Positions 1 to 8,005 of a stretch of 64,000 nt of DNA are shown here, one piece after another. This DNA is from Opitutaceae bacterium (GTDB lineage Bacteria > Verrucomicrobiota > Verrucomicrobiia > Opitutales > Opitutaceae). The DNA is taken from assembly GCA_003151515.1 (NCBI GenBank), contig PLXS01000025.1, forward strand, positions 372,001 to 436,000, given 5' to 3'. Position numbers and translations under genes: made by a program. Position 1 is the first letter of the stretch, and each line of letters starts with the position of its first letter. The notes under the pieces are model-generated. The model was not told the DNA's origin and did not search any database. It was given only the letters and a program-made list of their open reading frames with translations.

Positions 1-1129
1 CGCTGCTCGTGACGCGCACGGTCCCTGAGTAGCTCGACGCCAGGTTGTTGTTGGCGCCCAGCGCGGCGACCTTGATTGCCAGGGGCGCCCCCTGCGTGCC
101 CTGCGCGGGCGTCCCAAGGATAAAATGAACGCCCATGCCCGCAACAGGGCTTAGCAGGTAACTGTCCAGCATCCCGGCATTCGCCGCGATCATTCCGCTG
201 TCATTGATGGCCGCAGCCGAGAGGGCGCTGGGAAAACCCACCGTCACGTTCACCATCGCGCCCAAGCTGACATAGACCCCGCCGCAGTAGAAACCCCCGC
301 CAACGATCGTACCCGAGGCGTTGATCGCCTGCGCCCCGATATTGCCAAGGTCGCTCATCACTCCGGCGCTGTAGCTGAAGGCATGTTGGCTACCGTCGGA
401 AAACTGGGCGTAACCGATGACGGTGCCGGATGCGTTGATCGCCGTGGCGTGGCTGTTCTGTCCGCCAAGCGTGCCGATATCGGTCATCGTTCCGTTGCTG
501 TACACGAAGGCGTGGTACTGGGTGGTATTTGGGAGATCGGAATATCCGACAATGGTGCCTGAATCGTTGATCGCCGTTGCCCAGCTCTCACTGCCTCCCA
601 GCGTGCCCAGGTCGGTGAGCGTAACGTTGGAGTAGCTGAACGCGTGCACATAGCCGCTCGCGTTCGCGGCACCTCCCACGATGACACCGGAGCTGTTTAT
701 CCCGTACGCCCTCGACTCCATGTTGGAGGGGAAGAGGTTCGTCATCACGCCACCGGCGTAGCTGAACGCCTGCTCCCAGTTGTCGGCGTTGGACGAGTAC
801 CCGACGACCGTTCCCGAGGCGTTAACCGCGTATGCGTAGCCGTAATTGCCGCCAAAATTGGCCAGAGTGGTCAGGGTGCCGTTGCTGTAAACAAAGGGAA
901 ACTCGTCGTACACCTGGCCGACAACGGTCCCCGAGCTGTTCATGCCGTAGACCACGGGCGCCGAGCCGTTGTAATCCGGCAGCAGCGTTGCCGTGTAGAA
1001 CTGCGCTTGCGCTGCGGGCGCGGCCAAGACGCCAGCCGCAATTCCCGCAAGAATCGCGCTTCTGCGTATGCGGGCCGGCCAACGGGCCCCTTTGGCGATG
1101 GCGGCTGCGCGGCTGGGCGGGGTGTTCAT
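1..1129 (-). CDS. Secreted HAF-repeat protein (3' end beyond window)
   Basis: The frame is open from an ATG at 1129 down to base 1 without a stop, so the C-terminus lies outside the window. The N-terminus is basic, followed by a hydrophobic stretch ending in APAAQAQ (about residues 24-43), a good Sec signal peptide. The body carries at least seven imperfect repeats with the core (A/G)(I/V)N(A/D/S)SG(T/V)(V/I)(V/I)G(Y/G/Q), each followed by a segment like HAFSYS(N/G)G and then DLGTLGG. This is the signature of the 'probable extracellular repeat, HAF family', thought to form a beta-propeller-like extracellular domain. After the repeats (bases 1-130) the sequence changes to a region resembling an Ig-like or adhesin-type beta domain. 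Function is unknown; a surface or secreted structural role is likely. Confidence 0.85.
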   Translation of the reverse strand, partial: MNTPPSRAAAIAKGARWPARIRRSAILAGIAAGVLAAPAAQAQFYTATLLPDYNGSAPVVYGMNSSGTVVGQVYDEFPFVYSNGTLTTLANFGGNYGYAYAVNASGTVVGYSSNADNWEQAFSYAGGVMTNLFPSNMESRAYGINSSGVIVGGAANASGYVHAFSYSNVTLTDLGTLGGSESWATAINDSGTIVGYSDLPNTTQYHAFVYSNGTMTDIGTLGGQNSHATAINASGTVIGYAQFSDGSQHAFSYSAGVMSDLGNIGAQAINASGTIVGGGFYCGGVYVSLGAMVNVTVGFPSALSAAAINDSGMIAANAGMLDSYLLSPVAGMGVHFILGTPAQGTQGAPLAIKVAALGANNNLASSYSGTVRVTSS

Positions 1130-1573
1130 GCTTGGACGCCGCACCGGCCGAGCGAGTCCGGCCGCTTGATGGGGCGCTTTCATACGCGAATGGATGCTTT
1201 CGTCAGGAAGGCGACGGCACAATTCGATTCTTGAACGCGCATCCGGGCGCCGTTCCGAGTCTTCGCGCACTTCACCCGGCCGCACAAGCCTAGCCCGGTG
1301 TCCGCCATGCGTTGTCGAGCCTGTCCCGCTATTGGGAACGGCGGGTGCCGATTCCGGCAAGACTCCAGAGCCGCCGGGAATTCCCCGGGGCCTGAGCTGA
1401 TAGGTTAGTATTTACCTTCCAAATGATTGCGTCACATTCGATTCCGGGGCACGGGCCATGCTTTCTTCCTGGGCAAGCACCATGCCGGGCCGCGCCGCTT
1501 TGGACCGCCTGTCCCTAATCAGCCGCGAACTCCTCGAGCCAATTCCCCCGGAACCTACACCGACACAACCGCC
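1130..1573. other. Intergenic region between divergent genes
   Basis: No convincing gene. It separates the HAF-repeat gene from the permease and should hold both promoters. The part near 1395-1440 is comparatively AT-rich. In-frame codons upstream of 1574 could extend the permease to about 1427, but they encode a basic, non-conserved-looking stretch, so I treat them as leader. Confidence 0.4.
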
Positions 1574-3973
1574 ATGCACGCCCTTCGCGCGCTGATCCGC
1601 TCGCCCGGCTTCACCCTCATCTCGATCGTGACGCTTGCGCTAGGGATCGGCCTGAACACGGCGATGTTCAGCGTGATCAACACGCTGCTTCTCGCGCCGC
1701 CGCCGTTTCGCGACCCTGACAACCTCTTCATCGTCCTGCGGACGACCTCCCAGGAGCGCCAGGGCGGCCACGCCCCGGCCTCCGTTGAGGAGTTGGCCCG
1801 GGAAAGCGCCCCTTTCACCCAACTCGCCGCATACCGCTACTGGGGCTACACGCTCTCGGAGCGCAATCGCCCCGCCGAAGTGGTCAACGTCCTGCGCGTC
1901 TCCTCCAACTTCTTCAACGTGCTTGGCGTCACTCCGGAGCTCGGCCGCAGCTTCCTGCCCGAGGAGGACACCCCCGGCCGCAACAACGTCGTCATGCTCA
2001 GCCACTCGTTCTGGCTTTCGCGATTCAGCGGCGATCCCGCCATCGTGGGCCGCACCATCCGTCTCGACGGCGGCTCCATCGAGGTGGTCGGCGTCCTCCC
2101 GGAGAGCGCGGCGGCTCCGACGATCTTCGGCCCGATCAACATCTTCCGGCCCCGCGGCCTGACCGCCGATGAAAAGGCCAACTGGACGGACTACTCCTAC
2201 AGCGTGTTCGGCCGGTATAGCCCCCAGATCGGCGCCGCCCAGACCAGGGCCCGCTTTTCGGCCCTGGCCTCGCGCATGGCGGCAGACCATCCGAAGGAGC
2301 TCGCCGACACCGGCCTGCGGATAGACTCCCTGCAGTCCACGACCATGGACACGACCTCGCGCCAGATCACGTTTATGCTGCTGGGGCTCTCCGGATTCGT
2401 CCTGCTGATCGCTTGCGCCAACCTTGCCAACCTCCTGCTCGCCCGCGCCATCACCCGCTCGCGCGAGTTCGCGATCCGCGCGGCCATCGGCGCCTCGCGC
2501 GCGCAGATGATTCGGCCGATCGTCGCCGAGTGCGCGCTCCTGGCGGCCGGCGGCGGCGCCCTTGGAATCTTGATATCGCGCTGGACAGTCGACTGGGTCG
2601 CGCGAGAGGTCGGCGGCGAGCTTCCGCCCGTTAATTTCGCTCTCGACTGGCGCGTCCTTCTTTTCGCGGCCGCGGTGTCGCTCGCAACGGCTATCTTCTT
2701 CGGCGTCGCGCCGGCGCTCCTCGTCGTGCGCGTGCCGGTGAACGAGACGCTTAAGAGCGCAACGAGGGGCACGAGCGGCAGCCGCTCCCACAACCGCTAC
2801 CGCCAGGTCCTCATCGCGGGCCAGTTCGCGCTCGCCCTCGTGCTCCTGGCGGGCGCCGTGTTCTTCGTGCGCGGGCTGGACAATCTGATCAGCAGCCCCT
2901 CGGGCTGGGACCCCGCGCCGCTTCTCCACGGCAACGTGTCGCTGCCGACCGGGGTGTACACGACAGCGGCTCGCATGATGGCCTTCTACACGCAGCTTGA
3001 GCACCGCCTGGCCGCCGTCCCCGGCGTCGAGAGCGTTTCGGTAAGCTACAGCATTCCCCTGTACACGTTTCCGTCGCAGCGCGCCTATGCGGTCGAGGGC
3101 CACCCGCCGCCGGTGCCAAACCACGAGCCTGTGGCCCTGGTGAACGGCGTCACATCGGGCTACTTCGCGACCTTGGGAACGCGCGTTCTCCAGGGCCGCG
3201 CCTTTGCCGCCACGGACCGCATCGATTCGCAGCAGGTCGTGATCATCAACAGGTCCATGGCCCGGGATCTATTCCCGAACGAGGACCCGATCGGCAGGCG
3301 GCTGTCGCCCGTGGGCGAGAGGGAGCAGCGCTGGCTCACGATTGTGGGCGTCGTCGACGACGTGCGCTCGATGAACATCACCCCTCCCCCAACCCGCTTC
3401 CAGCTGTACCTTCCCCTGACGCAGGAGACCTGGGGATTTGTCTCCGTCACGGCGAGGACCTCGCGGCCAGCCAAGATGCTCATGGAGCCGTTCCGGCGAG
3501 CGGTCACGGAGCTTGATCCCGAGATGCCGTTGCTAAACCTCATGCCGGTTCCCGAGCGCATCTCGCGCAACATGAGGTCGCTGAGGCTCATCAACCAGCT
3601 CCTTGTCGGCTTCGCCTCCCTCGGGCTGTTCCTGGCCGCGTTGGGCATCTATGGGGTCATCACGCGCCTGGTCGTGCAGCGGACCGGTGAGATCGGAATC
3701 CGCATGGCCCTTGGGGCCCAGGCGGGCGACGTGGTGAGGATGATCCTTGGCACGGGCCTGCGCATGGTGATTTTCGGCGCCGCGCTGGGCCTGCTTGGCG
3801 CCCTGGTGCTCGCAAGATTCCTCGCCGGCGCCATGCCCGGTCTCGCGACAAGCAACCTGGCGGCTATCGCTTTCGCGGCCGGCGCCCTGGGCTCCATTGC
3901 GCTGCTTTCCTGCTATATTCCCGCGAAGCGCGCCGCGAAGGTCGACCCCTTGATTGCCCTGCGCTCAGAGTAG
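1574..3973 (+). CDS. MacB/FtsX-type ABC transporter permease (ADOP-like)
   Basis: A 799-residue membrane protein of the large duplicated-permease type common in Acidobacteria and Verrucomicrobia. It starts with ALRALIRSPGFTL, then a first transmembrane helix, a MacB-type periplasmic core domain (about residues 45-240) and a first FtsX block whose helix runs into ANLLLARAITRSREFAIRAAIG. A second MacB-like domain (about 430-640) and a second FtsX block with RTGEIGIRMALGAQ near 700 follow. Such proteins work with an ATPase to move lipids, peptides or drugs or to do mechanotransmission; no ATPase gene is adjacent, so the partner is encoded elsewhere. The ATG at 1574 was chosen because it begins at the conserved N-terminus; no strong ribosome binding site is visible. 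Confidence 0.87.
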   Translation: MHALRALIRSPGFTLISIVTLALGIGLNTAMFSVINTLLLAPPPFRDPDNLFIVLRTTSQERQGGHAPASVEELARESAPFTQLAAYRYWGYTLSERNRPAEVVNVLRVSSNFFNVLGVTPELGRSFLPEEDTPGRNNVVMLSHSFWLSRFSGDPAIVGRTIRLDGGSIEVVGVLPESAAAPTIFGPINIFRPRGLTADEKANWTDYSYSVFGRYSPQIGAAQTRARFSALASRMAADHPKELADTGLRIDSLQSTTMDTTSRQITFMLLGLSGFVLLIACANLANLLLARAITRSREFAIRAAIGASRAQMIRPIVAECALLAAGGGALGILISRWTVDWVAREVGGELPPVNFALDWRVLLFAAAVSLATAIFFGVAPALLVVRVPVNETLKSATRGTSGSRSHNRYRQVLIAGQFALALVLLAGAVFFVRGLDNLISSPSGWDPAPLLHGNVSLPTGVYTTAARMMAFYTQLEHRLAAVPGVESVSVSYSIPLYTFPSQRAYAVEGHPPPVPNHEPVALVNGVTSGYFATLGTRVLQGRAFAATDRIDSQQVVIINRSMARDLFPNEDPIGRRLSPVGEREQRWLTIVGVVDDVRSMNITPPPTRFQLYLPLTQETWGFVSVTARTSRPAKMLMEPFRRAVTELDPEMPLLNLMPVPERISRNMRSLRLINQLLVGFASLGLFLAALGIYGVITRLVVQRTGEIGIRMALGAQAGDVVRMILGTGLRMVIFGAALGLLGALVLARFLAGAMPGLATSNLAAIAFAAGALGSIALLSCYIPAKRAAKVDPLIALRSE

Positions 3974-4016
3974 CGCGGCGAAACGCCAACGCGCGCGGCC
4001 GCAGAGCGCAATCCGG

Positions 4017-4400
4017 CTACCAGGATATCCGGAAAAAATCCCAGCCCGCGTTGGGGGCGTCGTACTGGAGCATCGTTTCCGCCGAGAGGAGCTTGCCGTC
4101 GAACTTCTCGAACGTGCCGCCGTCCCTGAGGTCGAACGGATGGCTGAGCGGCGACGGCCCGTTGATACGGCCGACCATACCGTGGTCCGCGCCGATTACC
4201 GGATACTGCGTGGTTTCCTGGGCGACCGCGCTCGATGCCACGCCGGGATTGCTCACATGCGCCTGCGGCAGCAGATGCATCCCCTCGCTCAGCGTTGCCT
4301 CGCTCAGGCGGGGTCGCGGGGCCGGCTTCTGCTCCGAGTCCGAAGCCCATGCGGCTGAGGCGGTGCCAATCAGCAGGAATATCAATCGCAGTCTCATCAT
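4017..4400 (-). CDS. Small exported hypothetical protein
   Basis: A 127-residue protein with a clear signal peptide (MMRLRLIFLLIGTASAAWAS) and a mature part rich in Pro, Ser and Gly with no recognised domain. The tail FDLRDGGTFEKFDGKLLSAE followed by an aromatic C-terminus looks like a real folded segment. It is convergent with the preceding permease (43-bp gap) and divergent from the NUP-family gene. I do not recognise it. Confidence 0.6.
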   Translation of the reverse strand: MMRLRLIFLLIGTASAAWASDSEQKPAPRPRLSEATLSEGMHLLPQAHVSNPGVASSAVAQETTQYPVIGADHGMVGRINGPSPLSHPFDLRDGGTFEKFDGKLLSAETMLQYDAPNAGWDFFRISW

Positions 4401-4591
4401 CTTCGGCTAACGGCGGCACTGTAAGGCCGCGTTGCCGCCTACGCAAGGGGCTTGCGCCCTTATTCCAGGTGCCAGGATCCGACGCCCCACGCCCTGCGCC
4501 GTGGGTCCTGATTGGGGCCGGGATCCGGCCGGGCGGAGGATTCCGTTGACCGCGCCGGCACCGGCACGTGAACTGCTCGGGAATTAGAGCC

Positions 4592-5674
4592 ATGAACCGG
4601 ATCCTCCTTCGCCTGGCCGGCCTCGCGCCGGCGCCACTGTGCATGCTCGGCGTGGCCCTCGCGGCCTTCCCCTCGGCCATGGCGCAACCCATCCCGGTCA
4701 AGGTCGCGGTCGTCGTGACTTTCGAGGTCGGCGCCGACACGGGCGACATCCCCGGCGAATTCCAGTACTGGGCGGAGCGGGAAAAATGGCCTCAGAGGAT
4801 CGTCGTGCCCGGCATGGACCACCCTGTGCTGACGGACGGCAACGGCGTCATCGGGGTCGTGGCCGGCACGACCGAGCGTGTGGCGACCCAGATGATGGCG
4901 CTCGTGCTGAGCGGCAGGTTCGACTTCTCCAAGACCTACTGGCTCATCAACGGCATCGCCGGGGTGGATCCAGCCGCGGCCTCGATCGGCAGCGCCGCCT
5001 GGGCGCGGTACGTGATTGACGGCGACGTGGCCTACGAGATCGATCCCCGCGAGGGTGACCCTTCGTGGCCCTACGGGATCATGGCGGTTGGCGCATCCGC
5101 GCCGAATGTGAAGGCAAAGAGGCGGGGATGGGAGCCGGACCCGATGGCGTACGAGCTGAACGCCAACCTTGTCGCATGGGCCTACGGCCTAACAAAGGCG
5201 GTGCAGATTCCAGACACGCCGGCCATGGCCGACTATCGCGCCCTCTACGTAGGATTCCCCAACGCCCAGCGGCCGCCGTTCGTCCTCATGGGCGAGACGT
5301 TCGGCTGCAACCGCTACTGGCATGGCCGGATCATGACCCAGTGGGCCAACGACTGGACGAAGCTCTGGACCGACGGAAAGGGCAACTTTGTCATGACCGA
5401 CATGGAGGACCAGGGCTTTGCGAACGCCCTTCGCCGCCTCTCGCAGATGAGCCGCGTGGACTTCCAGCGGGTGATGTTCCTTAGGACCGCGAGCAACTAC
5501 AGCATGCAGCCCTCCGGCATGGCCGCGAACGTGAGCCTGCACAACGAGATGGCGGGGTACCTTCCGTCGCTCGAGGCCGCCTATCGGGTCGGCAGCGTTG
5601 TCCTGCACGAACTCTCAGGGCACTGGGACAAGTACGCCGATTCGACGCCGAAACCCGGGGCCTTGGGCCCATAA
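4592..5674 (+). CDS. Purine nucleoside permease (NUP) family protein
   Basis: A 360-residue exported protein with signal peptide (hydrophobic core LCMLGVALAAFPSAMAQ). The mature part begins KVAVVVTFEVGADTGDIPGE and includes WLINGIAGVDP, DGDVAYEIDPRE and MGETFGCNRYWHG, all characteristic of the NUP family (named after a Candida purine nucleoside transporter, related in fold to nucleoside phosphorylases). Many bacterial members are soluble exported proteins, so nucleoside binding or cleavage in the periplasm is as likely as transport. The ATG at 4592 directly precedes the signal peptide; a GTG at 4568 is an alternative. Confidence 0.85.
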   Translation: MNRILLRLAGLAPAPLCMLGVALAAFPSAMAQPIPVKVAVVVTFEVGADTGDIPGEFQYWAEREKWPQRIVVPGMDHPVLTDGNGVIGVVAGTTERVATQMMALVLSGRFDFSKTYWLINGIAGVDPAAASIGSAAWARYVIDGDVAYEIDPREGDPSWPYGIMAVGASAPNVKAKRRGWEPDPMAYELNANLVAWAYGLTKAVQIPDTPAMADYRALYVGFPNAQRPPFVLMGETFGCNRYWHGRIMTQWANDWTKLWTDGKGNFVMTDMEDQGFANALRRLSQMSRVDFQRVMFLRTASNYSMQPSGMAANVSLHNEMAGYLPSLEAAYRVGSVVLHELSGHWDKYADSTPKPGALGP

Positions 5675-5677
5675 AGA

Positions 5678-5707
5678 TGGCGGAGAGGAAGGGATTCGAA
5701 TTCCGCC
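5678..5707 (-). repeat. Degenerate tRNA 3'-end fragment (possible old attachment site)
   Basis: Four bases after the NUP stop codon comes TGGCGGAGAGGAAGGGATTC and a few more bases. This is the reverse complement of a tRNA 3' end with encoded CCA and a T-arm, close to but not identical with the tRNA-Ser 3' end at 14200-14224. No anticodon arm or 5' half follows. It marks either a decayed attachment site or the remnant of another tRNA-Ser/Leu gene. Confidence 0.5.
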
Positions 5708-5831
5708 ACGGGTCTCTCGCCCGGGTCAGTGGCATGGCATTCGAGGCATTCGTGCTTGGGCCGAGCACGGGGAAAATCCGTTTATTTCGGGCCAGAAATT
5801 AACCCACGGCCGCTGGATTGAAGAGGATTTG

Positions 5832-5860
5832 TTGACACGGTCCATTATCGGACCGAAAAA
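5832..5860 (+). promoter_or_regulatory. Candidate promoter and operator of the hicBA-like module
   Basis: TTGACA at 5832-5837 matches a -35 box. It abuts a perfect inverted repeat CGGTCC (5838-5843), six spacer bases, GGACCG (5850-5855), and a further half-site CGGTC follows at about 5861. No good -10 box is visible. The position just upstream of the GTG at 5867 fits autorepression by the antitoxin. Confidence 0.45.
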
Positions 5861-5866
5861 CGGTCA

Positions 5867-6271
5867 GTGAACTATTTCACGGTTTCCACGGCAAAGCCGA
5901 AATTGGGGCGCCTTCTCGACACTGTCCTTAAAAGTGGAATCCCGCTGGTTATTCGACGCGGTAGTCGCTTCCTGCAGATCAGCGAGTACATCGTGCCGCA
6001 CCCCGGGCCCCAGGGATCGCCTAAGTCCTTTTCGGCGGCAGAAGCGCCATCTGCGTATGGTCCCACCAATCGGCTGCATTTTAGGATCAATCTTTTTGAG
6101 TCGGACGAAGGCTGGGCCGTCAGCTGCCCGGACCTCCCGGGGTGTCATTCACAAGGGAAGAACCGCGGGGAGGCTCTGAGGAATATCAAGGAGGCAATTC
6201 GCCTCTGGCTCGAGGTCGAGGTCGAGGAGACAGGGTTGAAGCGCGTGGAGCAGGCAGACGTGCTCGTATAG
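5867..6271 (+). CDS. Phd-HicB fusion antitoxin
   Basis: A 134-residue protein joining two antitoxin types. Residues 1-42 (FTVSTAKPKLGRLLDTVL, then a PLVIRRGSRFLQI strand) match the Phd/YefM N-terminal DNA-binding fold. A Pro/Ser linker follows (43-66). Residues 68-120, with FRINLFESDEGWAVSCPDLP, GCHSQG and EALRNIKEAI, are a HicB-type partial RNase H fold that neutralises HicA. Classical HicB proteins carry a C-terminal RHH or HTH for operator binding; here the N-terminal Phd module probably does this. The start is GTG. The gene lies 3 bp upstream of the HicA toxin gene and downstream of a palindrome. Confidence 0.8.
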   Translation: MNYFTVSTAKPKLGRLLDTVLKSGIPLVIRRGSRFLQISEYIVPHPGPQGSPKSFSAAEAPSAYGPTNRLHFRINLFESDEGWAVSCPDLPGCHSQGKNRGEALRNIKEAIRLWLEVEVEETGLKRVEQADVLV

Positions 6272-6274
6272 ACG

Positions 6275-6487
6275 ATGCCCCGAATTCCGGGAGTCGGCCA
6301 GCACGACGCTGAAAGAGTATTGCAAAAGCTCGGCTACCGCATAGCCCGCCAAAGCGGCCATGTGGTCATGAGCAACGGAAAAACCAGGCTCACAATCCCC
6401 AGGCATACGCCAATCAACGCAATCACGATGGGTGCCATCGCGAGAGACGCAGGCCTCACACCGGAACAGTTCCGTAGGCTGCTCTAA
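6275..6487 (+). CDS. hicA: HicA-type mRNA interferase toxin
   Basis: A 70-residue protein of typical HicA size with the double-stranded-RNA-binding-like fold: AERVLQKLGYRIARQSGHV, a strand with TRLTIPRH, then a final helix GLTPEQFRRLL. His29 in the SGH motif is the expected catalytic residue. HicA toxins cleave mRNA and are neutralised by HicB. The gene starts 3 bp after its antitoxin, so the two are co-transcribed and probably translationally coupled. The antitoxin-first order is found in many hicBA loci. Confidence 0.85.
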   Translation: MPRIPGVGQHDAERVLQKLGYRIARQSGHVVMSNGKTRLTIPRHTPINAITMGAIARDAGLTPEQFRRLL

Positions 6488-6552
6488 TCGCCCGCCGCGG
6501 GAATCCCCTCTCGCCGAGCAAGGAATTGCGGAACTAGCGCCGAGCCTCACTT

Positions 6553-7650
6553 TCAGGCGGGCAAGGCCATCGAAGTCCAAGCGCGCTGGCGCAGCTGACC
6601 GCACGCCGCGTCGATGTCGGGCCCACGCGAGCGCCGCACATGAGCGACGATACCATTGCGCCGGAGCCGGTCCAGAAACGACTTGGTCGCCTCGTTGGAC
6701 GAAGGCGTGTAGGTCTCGCCGCGGAACCCCGGCCCAGTCGGGTTGTAACGCAGCAGGTTGACGTGCATCCTGCGGCCGTCGAGGAGCGTCGCCAGATGGT
6801 CGGCCTGGCCGATCGAGTCGTTTACCCCGGCCAGAAGGCAGTATTGGATGGAGACAGGCCGGCCGACCCTCGACTGATACAGGTCTGCGGCGGCCAGGAT
6901 CTTCCGCACGCCATAGCGCCGTCCCGCGGGCAAAAGCCTGGCCCGGGTCGGGTCGTCCGGCGCGTGCAACGACACCGCTAGGTACACGCCCAGTCCCGAC
7001 GCGGCCAAAGCCTCGATCCCAGGAACAATGCCCACCGTCGAGACCGTGATCTGCCGGTAACCCAGGCCGCCCATGTCGTTCGAGGCAATTCTCTCGATGG
7101 CCTTGCAAACATTCTCGAGGTTGAGCAGAGGCTCGCCCATTCCCATAAAAACCATCGTCTGAAGCCTGCGGCCGCCGGCCCGGGCCTCGTCGCGAAGGGC
7201 GAGGAACTGCTCCACGATCTCACCGCTGGAGAGGTCCCGCTCGAACCCGGCCTTTGCGGTCGCGCAGAAGTCGCATCCCATCGCGCAGCCGACCTGCGAC
7301 GACACGCAACCGGCTGCCCGGTCCGCCCGGTCACCCGGCATGAGAACCGATTCGACCGTACGCGTGTCCGCAAGGCGAATAAGAAGCTTGGTCGTGCCGT
7401 CTGCGGCAACCCGCCGCGCCGCGATCGCTGCCGCCCGTCTGCGCGCCTGCCCCCTGAGCAGCACCCCAAGCGCCGGCGGAAAGCGTCGGCCGTTTCTTCC
7501 CGCCACCTCATCGCCCCGGTAGTATGAGCGCAGGAGCGGACCCGAATGCGAGGGTCTGAAGCCGTCGGCGACGAGTTCCTGTGCCAGAGTGGCGATTGTA
7601 TGCTCCGAGAGGTCGGTCACGGCGCAAGCCACGCACCAATTGCGCTCCAT
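6553..7650 (-). CDS. rlmN: 23S rRNA/tRNA adenine C2-methyltransferase RlmN
   Basis: A 365-residue radical-SAM enzyme that methylates C2 of A2503 in 23S rRNA (and A37 of some tRNAs in well-studied members). The CxxxCxxC cluster motif is at Cys122, Cys126 and Cys129 (GCAMGCDFCA). GMGEPLLN follows as the SAM-binding GGEP-like motif. The C-terminal Cys350 (DAACGQL) is the second catalytic cysteine of the family. Cfr is the alternative but is less likely in this setting. The gene lies between two tRNA 3'-end fragments (5678 and 7688) and is convergent with hicA, with a 65-bp gap. It is probably a resident chromosomal gene that once lay directly downstream of the tRNA-Ser gene. Confidence 0.9.
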   Translation of the reverse strand: MERNWCVACAVTDLSEHTIATLAQELVADGFRPSHSGPLLRSYYRGDEVAGRNGRRFPPALGVLLRGQARRRAAAIAARRVAADGTTKLLIRLADTRTVESVLMPGDRADRAAGCVSSQVGCAMGCDFCATAKAGFERDLSSGEIVEQFLALRDEARAGGRRLQTMVFMGMGEPLLNLENVCKAIERIASNDMGGLGYRQITVSTVGIVPGIEALAASGLGVYLAVSLHAPDDPTRARLLPAGRRYGVRKILAAADLYQSRVGRPVSIQYCLLAGVNDSIGQADHLATLLDGRRMHVNLLRYNPTGPGFRGETYTPSSNEATKSFLDRLRRNGIVAHVRRSRGPDIDAACGQLRQRAWTSMALPA

Positions 7651-7687
7651 GCCAAGACGCCAGGGTGGCGCAGATCAAGGCTTAAAA

Positions 7688-7712
7688 TGGCGGAGAGAGG
7701 GGGATTCGAACC
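7688..7712 (-). repeat. attL-type core: copy of tRNA-Ser 3' end (25 bp)
   Basis: These 25 bases are identical to 14200-14224, the 3' end of the tRNA-Ser(GCU) gene including its encoded CCA. The rest of the tRNA is absent here. This is the classic direct repeat left when a tyrosine recombinase integrates at a tRNA 3' end, and it marks the far boundary of the element whose integrase lies at 12885-14129. Confidence 0.85.
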
Positions 7713-7831
7713 GCATCATCCCGAACAACAGAAGAGCTTCTTTAAGCGTGCTTTAAATTGTTATTGAGTGAGATAGAACAGGCAACAAAGTGCAGATACG
7801 CGCCAGCAAAACAAGCCAGAAACATGCTTGC

Positions 7832-7851
7832 TGGCAAATCCGTGGCAAATC
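7832..7851 (+). promoter_or_regulatory. Putative integrase arm-type sites, left end
   Basis: TGGCAAATC occurs twice in direct orientation with starts at 7832 and 7843, exactly 11 bp (one helical turn) apart. The same nonamer occurs as an inverted pair at the other end of the element (14132-14160). The 7713-8005 interval otherwise holds no gene. Confidence 0.5.
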
Positions 7852-8005
7852 TTCACGAATAAATCCGGATCCACTTCACCTCTCGGTCGGTCACTGCCGA
7901 AGAAAGAGTACGAACGGTGCGTCGGGTCTCGGGCGGAGATGGACAAGATGCTGAAGCATACCTGACAGTGCTGTAGGGTTCGCGAGTCCCGCTCAGGCCC
8001 AGGGG

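Noticed and set aside
1427..1573. In-frame upstream extension of the permease
   Set aside because: The extension is basic and Pro/Gly-rich; family members start at the ALRALIRSPGFTL segment preceded by a Met, matching the ATG at 1574.
1640..3124. 494-codon open frame on the minus strand inside the MacB/FtsX permease
   Set aside because: It is the antisense of a strongly conserved permease, rich in Arg, Gly and Asp, and has no recognisable domain.
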